Source of the DNA: Rhodoferax sp.
Lineage (GTDB): Bacteria; Pseudomonadota; Gammaproteobacteria; Burkholderiales; Burkholderiaceae_C
DNA: 12,346 nucleotides
Reading direction: 5' to 3'
Assembly: GCA_028711355.1 (NCBI GenBank)
Contig: JAQTSL010000079.1
Coordinates: 1 to 12,346, forward strand
The notes under the pieces are model-generated. The model was not told the origin of the DNA. It made no database searches and saw only the letters and a program-made list of their open reading frames with translations. This document shows, piece after piece, positions 1-7,181 of this stretch. The position numbers were made by a program, and so were the translations under genes. The first letter of the stretch is position 1. Each line of letters opens with the position of its first letter.

Positions 1-1824
1 GAGCTCGCCGTTGATTGTGCTGGCCACTGAGCCACCGCTGAGCTTGAGCACCATTTCCTGGCTGCCGTCGTGCGGGGTTGTGCCGCCCATGCTGGGCGGG
101 CTGGTCAGCACGTAAGAGCCGGTATCGAGCGCTAGGCGGGTTTCCAGTACGCCTGCCTTGATCAATTCGATTGAGCCCGAAAACGCCATTTTGTAAATGC
201 CAGCGGTTTGCGTCAGGTCTGCCGACAACGCTACGTTGTGCTTGTCACCCAGCACGGTGGCGACCTGGTTGGGGAAATAGCGCTGTGTGTTGGTGGTTGA
301 ATCCCAGTACGAATACGATTGGCTCTGAATGCTGAACGCGGGCGACAGTTCTCCGCTCAAGCTGACCGCCGTGATTTGACCACTGGCATCCCGCTGGGTG
401 GTCAGCGTGGCGGCGTTGCCGGGAAAAGCGGCACCGTAATGGGTTTTGGCCTCGTTGTAAGAGGTGGGCGATGGCTGGCAATAACTTGCGTCAGTGGGGC
501 AGCTTGTGGCGCCGGTGACCCATTGACCGGTGCCAGGAGCCGAATACGAATAGGTCAAGGTCTTGACGGTCAGATCGGCTTTGCGCGTCATGGTATGGAC
601 GGTAAATTTATTGGCATCAGCCGCATCCGGCTGCAAACGCACCCGATACGACCAACGGGTGCCGCAGGGTTCGCCTACAGTGGTGCATTGTTTGAATAAA
701 CCATTGGAATCCGTTGGTTTTATCAAGTCGTTGTACTGCTCGGATGAACCACAGGCCACATAGTTGGCGTCGGCTTTGCTGGTTGACGCAATGTTGAAAT
801 CGGTATCGCTGTAAAAAGTGCAGCCGCCAACCGTCGGACCAAAGAAACCAGGGTCTGCATAGTCGTTGGGGGCTACCGGTATCCCATATGACGTGTCAAA
901 AAAAGTCTTGCTTTGCACAAACGGTGCGGTTGAATTCTTAATCACATCGTTATAAAACTGCGCGGCCTGCATGGCCATATCAAGCACATTGACGCTGCTA
1001 CCAGCCACCGGTGCGGTGCGAAACTGTAGATCGTTGGCCACCGCTTGCAGCTCGGTTTGCAGAGACAGATCGGTCGCGTCCAGTGCCATGGCATTGCTGC
1101 GCAGCGCTGTGACAAAAGTCTTGGCCAAGGTGAGCGGCGCGGTGGTGTCCACCGTGCCAGGGGTGTAGGGCCCGATGTTGACCCAGATGCCGTCGGTGGC
1201 GCTGGGTGCGGTGGCGAACCCCAAGTAGCCTTTGCTGGCGATGTAAGCGGCCAACCCACCACCGGTTTCCAGACTGGGGGCAAAAAACCGCCACCGCGAC
1301 GTGTCGGCCTTCCACGACCACACCGTACTGATGGCCTTGCCCGCAGCGCTCAGGTTACTGGCCAGACCGGTGTTGAGTTGCGACGGGTTTTTGTTGTCGG
1401 CACTGGCCACCAGGTTCCAGCCCTGCGCCAGGTCGGCCTCTTGCAGGCTGGCAGCGGCTGAACCGGGGGTGGGCGGGGTAGCTTGCAGATCAGTTAGCAC
1501 GGTGGCAGTAACCGCATTGACCCAGAAGCCTTCTTTGGGTCCGATGTTGGTCAGCACGTCATAGCCCTTGCTGGCGGCATAAGCGTTTAGGTCCACGGTG
1601 GTCATGGAAGGCGCATAAAACGCCCATTTGCCAGAGTCGCTGGCTTTGTTCCACTTCCACACAGTAACGATTTTGGTCCTGTCTGCAAACCGGGTTGCCA
1701 CGTCGATGGCGGCGGTGTCGCTGTTGCCCACCAGATTCCAGTTGGCCAAAAGGTTGAGCGTGGCTGCGCTGGCCAAAGCGGGCAGCAACAAGCTTGACAC
1801 AACCAAACCATGAACTCTGTTCAT
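1..1824 (-). CDS. Large exported protein with two N-terminal WNL modules (partial, C-terminus off the window)
   Basis: I read an uninterrupted frame on the minus strand from ATG at 1824 to the window edge, 608 codons without a stop. Seen: a signal peptide at residues 1-20 (basic MNRVHG, then a Leu/Val/Ala core, then ALASA). Two WNL modules follow at about 23-104 and 131-217, each with a WNL start, VW.W, F[YF]APS and [GI].WVN end. A helical-looking stretch is at about 228-300, and the rest is Ser/Thr/Gly/Asn-rich with six Cys at about 325-440, suggesting disulfides and an envelope or extracellular location. ATG 1824 has AGGGGAAGG eight bases upstream; an in-frame ATG at 1830 is the alternative start. 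The gene is divergent from the propeller gene, which carries the same modules. I do not recognise the region after residue 220. Inference: surface or secreted protein of unknown function. The reading frame is very likely real. Confidence 0.88.
   Translation of the reverse strand, partial: MNRVHGLVVSSLLLPALASAATLNLLANWNLVGNSDTAAIDVATRFADRTKIVTVWKWNKASDSGKWAFYAPSMTTVDLNAYAASKGYDVLTNIGPKEGFWVNAVTATVLTDLQATPPTPGSAAASLQEADLAQGWNLVASADNKNPSQLNTGLASNLSAAGKAISTVWSWKADTSRWRFFAPSLETGGGLAAYIASKGYLGFATAPSATDGIWVNIGPYTPGTVDTTAPLTLAKTFVTALRSNAMALDATDLSLQTELQAVANDLQFRTAPVAGSSVNVLDMAMQAAQFYNDVIKNSTAPFVQSKTFFDTSYGIPVAPNDYADPGFFGPTVGGCTFYSDTDFNIASTSKADANYVACGSSEQYNDLIKPTDSNGLFKQCTTVGEPCGTRWSYRVRLQPDAADANKFTVHTMTRKADLTVKTLTYSYSAPGTGQWVTGATSCPTDASYCQPSPTSYNEAKTHYGAAFPGNAATLTTQRDASGQITAVSLSGELSPAFSIQSQSYSYWDSTTNTQRYFPNQVATVLGDKHNVALSADLTQTAGIYKMAFSGSIELIKAGVLETRLALDTGSYVLTSPPSMGGTTPHDGSQEMVLKLSGGSVASTINGEL
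1174..1758 (-). repeat. WNL module pair, copy A (N-terminal in the leftward protein)
   Basis: Protein-level repeat. Module A1 is at 1513-1758 (residues 23-104) and A2 at 1174-1434 (residues 131-217). A1 has NWNLVGNS, AIDVAT, TVWKW, KWAFYAPSMT, YDVLT and EGFWVNA. A2 has GWNLV, DNK, TVWSW, FFAPSL, GLAAY and WVN. A1 matches module B1 of the rightward propeller protein at about 60 percent identity in a hand alignment, including short stretches of identical DNA around the WAFYA and FWVNA codons. A2 matches B2 better than it matches A1. Confidence 0.85.
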
Positions 1825-1916
1825 TTGCATGACCTTCCCCTGTAATAAAGACCATGACAGTCTAACAAATGCCGTTTTTGAGTATCATGCGCGCTCACCA
1901 ACCTTGAGGAACCACC
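1825..1916. promoter_or_regulatory. Divergent intergenic region of the two WNL-module genes
   Basis: This short segment of about 90 bases must hold the start signals of both large exported genes. Clear ribosome-binding sites are present. The leftward gene has AGGGGAAGG (minus strand, about 1833-1841). The rightward gene has TGAGGA at 1905-1910, six bases before its ATG. I could not find a convincing -35/-10 pair with normal spacing on either strand; TATCAT at 1883-1888 is a possible rightward -10 only. The close head-to-head layout suggests shared control, which is inference. Confidence 0.45.
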
Positions 1917-4900
1917 ATGAATACGTACCACGGGTTTGTTACCAAGCTATGGTTTGCCGCCGCAGCGGCTTTTTTGGGTTTGATCGGATCAAGTCTTGCG
2001 CAGTCGCCCAACTGGGCTCAAGTGACCGGGCCGGGTACGCCGGGTTATGGAGGTTTGGTGCGCTTTGCTCAAGGCACGCCCGATGGCACGGCCTGGATCA
2101 TGACCGAAGGGGGTGGCGTTCACAAATCGGCGAGCGGCACTGGCGTGTGGGCCGCCTCCAACAATGGCTTGACCAATTTGAGCGTCAAGTCTGGCGTGAT
2201 TAACACTGCGGTCACGCCGTACTCTACGTATGCGGGTACCTACGGCGGCGGTGTTTTCAAGTCGCTGGATGCAGGCGCCAATTGGGGGCCGATCAACAAC
2301 GGGCTGGGCTGCACGTACGTCACAGCGTTGACCGGGCTAACGTCGCGGCTGCTGGCCGGTACCGATTGCCAAAGTGCCAGTGGCGTTTATTTTGCCGATG
2401 TGGGTCAAGCCTGGACTCTGGCCAGTGGTCTGCCAACCAACGTGCGTGTCAATTCGATTAACAAAATCACCCGGACCAGTTCTGGCGTGGACTTTTTGCT
2501 TGCCGCGACCAATCAAGGCCTTTACAAATCGCTGGACTCTGGTTCTTCTTGGACCGCCCTGCCAACCAGCCCCAGCGGGCCGAATGGGGCAGTAGTCTAT
2601 AACGTGCGAGCGTTGTTTTACACGCCCACTGGCGCCACCACCGAGGTGACACGTTTGCTGGCTACCGTAGAGGGGGCTGGCGTTTTTATATCTGAAGATG
2701 GGGGCGTCAACTGGACGGCCAGCAACAGCGGTTTGCCGGCCAACCCGGTTCCGGCGGCTGGTATGCGCTGGGACAGCAACACCAGCACACTGTATTTGTC
2801 GCTTGACGGCGACGGCACCTACAAATCAAACAATCGTGGTGCGTCTTGGACTTTGGCCTTTGCAGATAGCGTGTTGCCATCGGTCAGAGGGGTATCACCT
2901 AGTGATCTGACTTCTGGTGCATTGGTAGCTGAAACACTGGCGGGGCTGCGCAAGAGCACCGATGGGGGTGTGACTTGGGGTGGCGCTGGCAATACCGGCC
3001 TACCCGGCGGCTGGACCACTAACCTCAAGACGGACAACGCTGGCACTATCTACGCCTCTGCCGCCGACGGTGTCTATAAGCTCATTGGCACGCAATGGAC
3101 CAAGATGCCCAGCCTGCCAAGCATGATGCATGGGCAGGTCAAGGTGCGCGAGGCAACCGTGTATGCAACCACCAGCAACAAAGGTGTTTACAAGTTCAAT
3201 GCGAGCACCAATGCCTGGCAGGCCATTAACACGGGGCTGCCCACCAACCTGGTGGGTCGCAACCCCAAGTTTGTGGGCGACGGGGCCAGCGCTAACAACA
3301 GTTATCTGGGGCTTTATGGCGATGGGGTTTATTACACCAGCGATGCCGGTGCCAATTGGGCCGCGCGCAATACCGGCTTGAGTGGTAATGCGCTGTTTGT
3401 CAACAGCATGGACTTTTATGGTTCACTGGGTTACATCTCGACCGATGCGGGCGTCTATAAAACCACCGACGGCGGTTTGAATTGGGTCTTGGTGTTTGCG
3501 CCCAAAAACGCTGCAAACCAAACCGTACCAAGCGGCGGGGTCACGGCTGATCCGTTGACCAACAGCACAATTTATGCGGGTGTTTTCAATACCGATGCCT
3601 TGGGCGCAGCACTTTCTTCCAGCGGTGTCTGGAAGTCGCTTGACGCAGGGGCCACCTGGACCCAACTGGCCGGCATGGCTGGTAAAAAGGTGCGTGATGT
3701 CCGTTTTGTGGGTACGTCAAACGCTGACCAGACATTGGTTGCCGCCGTCTGGGAGCCCGGCACGGCGGGTGGTTTGTTTGTCAGCCATGACGGTGGTGCA
3801 ACCTGGACCCGCGAAAGCACCGGCTTGACCACCAACCTGGTGAACTCGGCAATGGCGACCAACACCGGGGGTTATGTGGCGACGCGCGGTGCGGGTTTGT
3901 TTACCTTTACCGACTCTTCGGTCGCCGGGCCTAATTTTGAGCAATTGTTTATTGCCCGCAATTCAGGTGTAGGTGCCGAAAATTTTGGCGTCGGTGTGAG
4001 TTACCCAAGAACGCCTAACGACGGCATGGCCTCTTACGCCATCGCTTGTCCAGGTGGCAAATCGGCTTCTGGGTCTTTTGGAACTGCCATCAACAGTGGC
4101 GGCGGCCACGAGTGGTACAACGTTAATTTGGGCACGACCCAACCCGCCACACCGTTTGATTGCACTTCAACTGTCACCTACGCTAACGGTGGCAGCAACG
4201 TTGCCACGTTCACAGTTGATAAGTTTGCCGATGCTGCGGCTTACCCAACTGCGGTTTCATTGGCGGCCAACGCCGACGTGTCGAACTTCACTTCGGTCAG
4301 CTTTACCAATCCGCTGGCCGGGCTTGCCAATACCCGGGTTCAGTCCAATCTGTGGCCGCTCAATGCTGCGGGTTATTCGACCCAGCAGTTGTGGTTTGTT
4401 GGCGATGCCACGTCGCCCATGACTTATACCGGCCCGGCGCTGACTCCTAACACCCACTACCAGTTGGCCGTTACGACAGTGGAGGGTTCCAACGTGATGC
4501 ACGCGGCGCAATATTGGATTCCGTTCTGCTACCAATGCACGGGTTCAGGTGGCAGCGGCACGGGAAGCGGCGCTGTAGTGAATGTAGTGTCGGGCTGGAA
4601 CCTGCTGGGTAACAGTACCTCTACAGCGATTGATGTAGCAACTGCATTTGGCACGTCCAATGTCACCACGGTCTGGAAATGGGTGCCTGCCACCAGCAAG
4701 TGGGCGTTTTATGCACCAAGCATGACTGCTGCAAATTTGGCAACCTATGCAGCGAACAAGCAATATGATGTCCTGACAAGCATTGCTGGAGGTGAGGGTT
4801 TCTGGGTCAATGCGCTCAACCCATTCACTGTTAATTTGCCGAATGCGACTGCCGTAAGCTCCGGTTCTTTTGCAACTACTTTGGGGTCGGGTTGGAGCTT

Positions 4901-5162
4901 GATTTCAATTGGCGACAACAAAACTCCACGGGCATTCAACAATGCTTTGAGCCCAACGCCGCCTAGCGCAGGTACTGTGGCGGCACCAATACTGACTACT
5001 TTGTGGGCTTGGGACAGCGGCAAGTCATCGTGGTATTTTTATGCGCCATCGCTCGACAATTCAAACGGCCTGGCAGCCTACACGTTTGGCAAGAGCTATC
5101 TTGACTTTGGTACAACGGGCACACTTGCACCCGGCATGGGCTTCTGGGTCAATAAACCATGA
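1917..5162 (+). CDS. Exported Asp-box (BNR-like) beta-propeller protein with two C-terminal WNL modules
   Basis: 1081 residues. Seen: signal peptide at 1-28 (hydrophobic Ala/Phe/Leu core, SSLA before QS). From about 65 to 665 there are roughly a dozen repeats of G-[VL]-[YF]-x-S-x-D-x-G-x-x-W, e.g. KSLDAGANW, ISEDGGVNW, KTTDGGLNW and VSHDGGATW. Several are degenerate (about residues 68, 150, 390 and 425). This is the Asp-box signature of sialidase/sortilin/YCF48-like propellers, and the number of repeats fits one large or two propellers. Residues about 668-872 form a separate Gly/Thr/Asn-rich domain I do not recognise, ending in CYQC and a Gly/Ser linker. WNL modules lie at about 890-966 and 988-1081. 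No catalytic residues are evident, so a binding or structural role is more likely than an enzyme (inference). The start is supported by TGAGGA six bases upstream. The stop overlaps the next gene's ATG, tying it to the pseudopilin operon. Confidence 0.93.
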   Translation: MNTYHGFVTKLWFAAAAAFLGLIGSSLAQSPNWAQVTGPGTPGYGGLVRFAQGTPDGTAWIMTEGGGVHKSASGTGVWAASNNGLTNLSVKSGVINTAVTPYSTYAGTYGGGVFKSLDAGANWGPINNGLGCTYVTALTGLTSRLLAGTDCQSASGVYFADVGQAWTLASGLPTNVRVNSINKITRTSSGVDFLLAATNQGLYKSLDSGSSWTALPTSPSGPNGAVVYNVRALFYTPTGATTEVTRLLATVEGAGVFISEDGGVNWTASNSGLPANPVPAAGMRWDSNTSTLYLSLDGDGTYKSNNRGASWTLAFADSVLPSVRGVSPSDLTSGALVAETLAGLRKSTDGGVTWGGAGNTGLPGGWTTNLKTDNAGTIYASAADGVYKLIGTQWTKMPSLPSMMHGQVKVREATVYATTSNKGVYKFNASTNAWQAINTGLPTNLVGRNPKFVGDGASANNSYLGLYGDGVYYTSDAGANWAARNTGLSGNALFVNSMDFYGSLGYISTDAGVYKTTDGGLNWVLVFAPKNAANQTVPSGGVTADPLTNSTIYAGVFNTDALGAALSSSGVWKSLDAGATWTQLAGMAGKKVRDVRFVGTSNADQTLVAAVWEPGTAGGLFVSHDGGATWTRESTGLTTNLVNSAMATNTGGYVATRGAGLFTFTDSSVAGPNFEQLFIARNSGVGAENFGVGVSYPRTPNDGMASYAIACPGGKSASGSFGTAINSGGGHEWYNVNLGTTQPATPFDCTSTVTYANGGSNVATFTVDKFADAAAYPTAVSLAANADVSNFTSVSFTNPLAGLANTRVQSNLWPLNAAGYSTQQLWFVGDATSPMTYTGPALTPNTHYQLAVTTVEGSNVMHAAQYWIPFCYQCTGSGGSGTGSGAVVNVVSGWNLLGNSTSTAIDVATAFGTSNVTTVWKWVPATSKWAFYAPSMTAANLATYAANKQYDVLTSIAGGEGFWVNALNPFTVNLPNATAVSSGSFATTLGSGWSLISIGDNKTPRAFNNALSPTPPSAGTVAAPILTTLWAWDSGKSSWYFYAPSLDNSNGLAAYTFGKSYLDFGTTGTLAPGMGFWVNKP
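4584..5159 (+). repeat. WNL module pair, copy B (C-terminal in the propeller protein)
   Basis: Protein-level repeat. B1 is at about 4584-4814 and B2 at about 4878-5159, directly after a Gly/Ser-rich linker. B1 has GWNLLGNS, AIDVAT, TVWKW, KWAFYAPSMT, YDVLT and EGFWVNA. B2 has GWSLIS, DNK, TLWAW, FYAPSL, GLAAY and GFWVN two residues before the stop. The order B1-B2 is the same as A1-A2 in the divergent gene. The family name is not known to me; WNL is a descriptive label. Confidence 0.85.
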
Positions 5163-5578
5163 CCTTCAAGCCATCGGGCAAGCAACGCGGCTTTACGCTG
5201 ATCGAGCTGCTAGTGGTGATGGTCATCATCGGGCTGCTGGTGGGTTATGTAGGGCCGCGCTACTTTGCCCAAATTGGCAAGTCAGAAGTCAAGGCAGCGC
5301 TGGCCCAGATTGACGGTTTTGAGAAAGCGGTGGAGCAGTACCGGCTGGACGTGGGCAAGTTCCCCAGCAACGAGCAGGGTCTGAACGCCTTGTATGTGCG
5401 CCCAGCGTCCGAGCCACGCTGGCAGGGGCCGTATCTAAAAAAGATGCCGCCGCCTGACCCCTGGGGCAACGCCTATGTCTATCGCAGCCCGGGCGCCAAT
5501 GGCGACTTTGACATCAGCTCGCTGGGCAAAGACGGCGCACCCGGCGGCGAGGGTGAGGCCGCCGACATCAGCAAATGA
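5159..5578 (+). CDS. gspG: GspG-like major pseudopilin of a type II secretion-like system
   Basis: 139 residues, normal for GspG. Seen: a short basic leader ending in Gly11, then FTLIELLVVMVIIGLL with Glu at +5, the prepilin peptidase/methylation site and first transmembrane helix. The C-terminal half has the GspG hallmarks: P-x-NEQGL-x-AL, GPYLKK, PDPWGN, PGANGDFD and GKDGAPGGEG, i.e. the calcium-binding loop region of the family. Known: GspG polymerises into the periplasmic pseudopilus that pushes substrates through the secretin. Its ATG lies inside the stop of the upstream propeller gene (ATGA overlap), so translation is probably coupled and the two products likely act together. It ends in DISK rather than the Trp-ending tail seen in many family members. 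Family assignment is secure; assignment to a canonical T2SS versus a dedicated variant is open. Confidence 0.93.
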   Translation: MTFKPSGKQRGFTLIELLVVMVIIGLLVGYVGPRYFAQIGKSEVKAALAQIDGFEKAVEQYRLDVGKFPSNEQGLNALYVRPASEPRWQGPYLKKMPPPDPWGNAYVYRSPGANGDFDISSLGKDGAPGGEGEAADISK

Positions 5579-5585
5579 CACCAGG

Positions 5586-6629
5586 ATGATGCCAACCGGA
5601 GCAGCACGTTTTCCGCTGCTGATTTTTTGCCAGCAACTGCTGTCGCTGCTCGAAGCCGGTTTGCAACTGGTCGAGGCGGTGGCCACCCTCACTGAAAAAG
5701 AGCAAGACAGCCGCCAGCACGCCGTGTTGGCGCAATTGCAGGCCAGTTTGCAGTCGGGCATGTCGTTTTCACAAACGCTGGCGCAATGGCCGCAGATTTT
5801 TCCGCCGCTGTTTCAGGCAGCCATCGAGGCCAGCGAACAGACCGGTGGCGTGGCCCAGGCACTCAAGCGTTTTGTAGCCTATGAGACCCAGTTTCAGACC
5901 CTGCGCAGCCGCCTGGTGGGCGCGCTGATTTACCCCGCGCTGCTGTTGTCTCTGGGCGGGCTGGTGGTGGCGTTTTTGCTGGGCTACGTGGTGCCGCGTT
6001 TCAGCGTGGTGTTTATCGACCGGCTTGAGTCGATGCCGTATTTGTCGCGCCTGGTCATTCGCCTGGGGCTGGCGATCTCTGATAACCCCCTCACCGCGCT
6101 GCTGCTGACGGGCGTGGTGCTGGGTACCGGGCTGACGCTGCTGCTGCACCCGGCCATGCGCAGTTGGCTGACCGGTATGGCCTGGCAACTGCCGTGGCTG
6201 GGGCAGCGCATTCACCAGTTTGAGCTGGTGCGGCTGTACCGCGCACTGGGTATGCTGCTGCGTGGTGGCATCCCTGCGGTGCGCTCGTTGCAAATGATTG
6301 CGTCGATGGCACCGCTGCGTTCGCGCCAGGGCATCGACCGGGTGATTGCCACGGTGAGTGAGGGCCAACCCATTTCGATGGCGTTGCAGCGCGAGGGCTT
6401 TACCACCGTGGTCAGCGACCGCCTGCTGGCGGTGGGCGAGCGATCTGGTCAGATGGGCGACATGCTGGAGCGCGCCGCCGACTTTATGGATGCCGAACTG
6501 GAGCGCGCCGTTGACCGCGCCACCCGGCTAATGGAGCCGCTGATGATGATCGTGATCGGCGTGCTGATTGGCGGCATCGTGATGCTGATGTACCTGCCCA
6601 TTTTTGAGCTGGCCGACAGCGTGGGCTAA
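5586..6629 (+). CDS. gspF: GspF/PilC-like inner-membrane platform protein, N-terminally short
   Basis: 347 residues from ATG 5586, seven bases after the pseudopilin stop; adjacent ATG 5589 is equally possible. A more upstream in-frame ATG at 5475 would overlap gspG by about 100 bases and gives an unrelated N-terminus, so I reject it. Seen: two copies of the T2SSF domain, about 10-130 (QQLLSLLEAGLQL ... EASEQTGG) and about 205-330 (RALGMLLRGGIP ... GERSGQMG). Three hydrophobic segments lie at about 115-138, 165-190 and 318-342. Known: GspF recruits the assembly ATPase and drives pseudopilus polymerisation in the inner membrane. Usual length is about 400 residues. Here the cytoplasmic N-terminal extension before the first T2SSF domain is almost absent. 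GTG/TTG starts further upstream could restore little, since the region is gspG coding sequence. Confidence 0.9.
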   Translation: MMPTGAARFPLLIFCQQLLSLLEAGLQLVEAVATLTEKEQDSRQHAVLAQLQASLQSGMSFSQTLAQWPQIFPPLFQAAIEASEQTGGVAQALKRFVAYETQFQTLRSRLVGALIYPALLLSLGGLVVAFLLGYVVPRFSVVFIDRLESMPYLSRLVIRLGLAISDNPLTALLLTGVVLGTGLTLLLHPAMRSWLTGMAWQLPWLGQRIHQFELVRLYRALGMLLRGGIPAVRSLQMIASMAPLRSRQGIDRVIATVSEGQPISMALQREGFTTVVSDRLLAVGERSGQMGDMLERAADFMDAELERAVDRATRLMEPLMMIVIGVLIGGIVMLMYLPIFELADSVG

Positions 6630-6671
6630 GGGAAATGCCTGCATGGCGCCCACCCAGTAGCGGCATTTACT

Positions 6672-6766
6672 GCGTAGGTGGTAGCGGAATCGGGGTCAGA
6701 TCCGGCCGCGCAGCGCAACGGCTCTGACCCCGATTCTGCGGGTTGTACAAAATAAACTGTATTTCA
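6672..6766 (+). repeat. GTAG-headed palindromic repeat (REP-like), copy 1
   Basis: 95 bases starting GCGTAGG, with GTAG at 6681-6684. A hairpin follows whose outer arms GAATCGGGGTCAGA and TCTGACCCCGATTC pair perfectly. The loop region holds GCGCAGCGC, and a conserved tail ends in CTGTATTTCA. About 90 percent identical to copy 2 (9524-9618, opposite strand); copy 3 (10582-10709) shares the head, stem and tail end. A GTAG tetranucleotide at the hairpin foot is the signature of REPs mobilised by RAYT (REP-associated Y1 transposase) enzymes. No such transposase is in the window. It lies in the gap between gspF and the small leftward gene. Confidence 0.88.
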
Positions 6767-6795
6767 GGCGGTAGGATGGCTTTGCTGCCAAAAGC

Positions 6796-7098
6796 TTAGC
6801 GCGCCGGTTGCGACGCTGCCGCAGCCGGTTTGATGCCGGCTTTTAGCTCAGCCTCGCGCGCCTGCTGCACCATCTGCTCGACCGTCAGCGGTTTGGCGGG
6901 TGGCTTGAGCATAAAGCTGGGCACCGGCGGCGGGGCCAGCATCTCTTCGGTAATGCCGGGTGGCAACACCACTTTGGCAGCAGAGGCTGCGCTGGCTGGT
7001 GCGGCTGCAGCAGGTGTTGGCTTGCTTTGGGCCAGCGTCAACCCCGGCAAACTGCATAACAGCACAAGCCCGGCCATCAGAGAATTCACACGTTTCAT
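6796..7098 (-). CDS. Small Ala/Pro-rich exported protein of unknown function
   Basis: 100 residues. Seen: a signal peptide (MKRVNS, hydrophobic Leu/Val core, LTLA before QS) and then a low-complexity Ala/Pro segment. A compact region with PPGITEEMLAPPPVP and PLTVEQMVQQAREAE is probably one short helix, followed by an Ala-rich tail. ATG 7098 is chosen because AGGGAAGA lies about nine bases upstream and the signal peptide begins there; an ATG at 7131 would add 11 residues without a ribosome-binding site. It runs opposite to, and sits inside, the pseudopilin block. I do not recognise the family. Codon use and GC match the neighbours, and a clear signal peptide plus RBS argue that it is a real gene. 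A role as accessory periplasmic factor of the adjacent secretion system is only inferred from position. Confidence 0.72.
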   Translation of the reverse strand: MKRVNSLMAGLVLLCSLPGLTLAQSKPTPAAAAPASAASAAKVVLPPGITEEMLAPPPVPSFMLKPPAKPLTVEQMVQQAREAELKAGIKPAAAASQPAR

Positions 7099-7139
7099 GG
7101 TTAACAATCTTCCCTTTAAAAAATGAGTCAAGCACCACT

Positions 7140-7169
7140 ATCATACGTAGCCCCGCACCGGCGGGTTAA
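7140..7169 (-). promoter_or_regulatory. Possible promoter of the small exported protein gene
   Basis: On the minus strand TTAACC (7164-7169) and TATGAT (7140-7145) are separated by 18 bases. The -10 matches the sigma70 consensus at five of six positions; the -35 is weak. Transcription would begin near 7133, giving a leader of about 35 bases that contains the AGGGAAGA ribosome-binding site. Confidence 0.35.
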
Positions 7170-7181
7170 TGAACTCAAACC

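Noticed and set aside
1917..3915. Sialidase (neuraminidase) function for the propeller protein
   Set aside because: Asp-boxes are structural and occur in many propellers; I do not see the arginine triad and other catalytic residues of sialidases.
5475..5585. More upstream ATG for gspF inside gspG
   Set aside because: It would overlap gspG by about 100 bases and add an Ala/Arg/Pro-rich peptide without family similarity; ATG 5586 directly precedes the T2SSF domain.
5769..6368. Minus-strand frame of 199 codons opposite gspF
   Set aside because: Rich in His/Gln/Arg, as expected from the complement of a Leu/Ala-rich membrane protein; no RBS or domain.
6633..6668. AAATGCC/GGCATTT inverted repeat after gspF as a terminator
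   Set aside because: Seven-base stem with a 22-base loop and no T tract; too weak to call a terminator.
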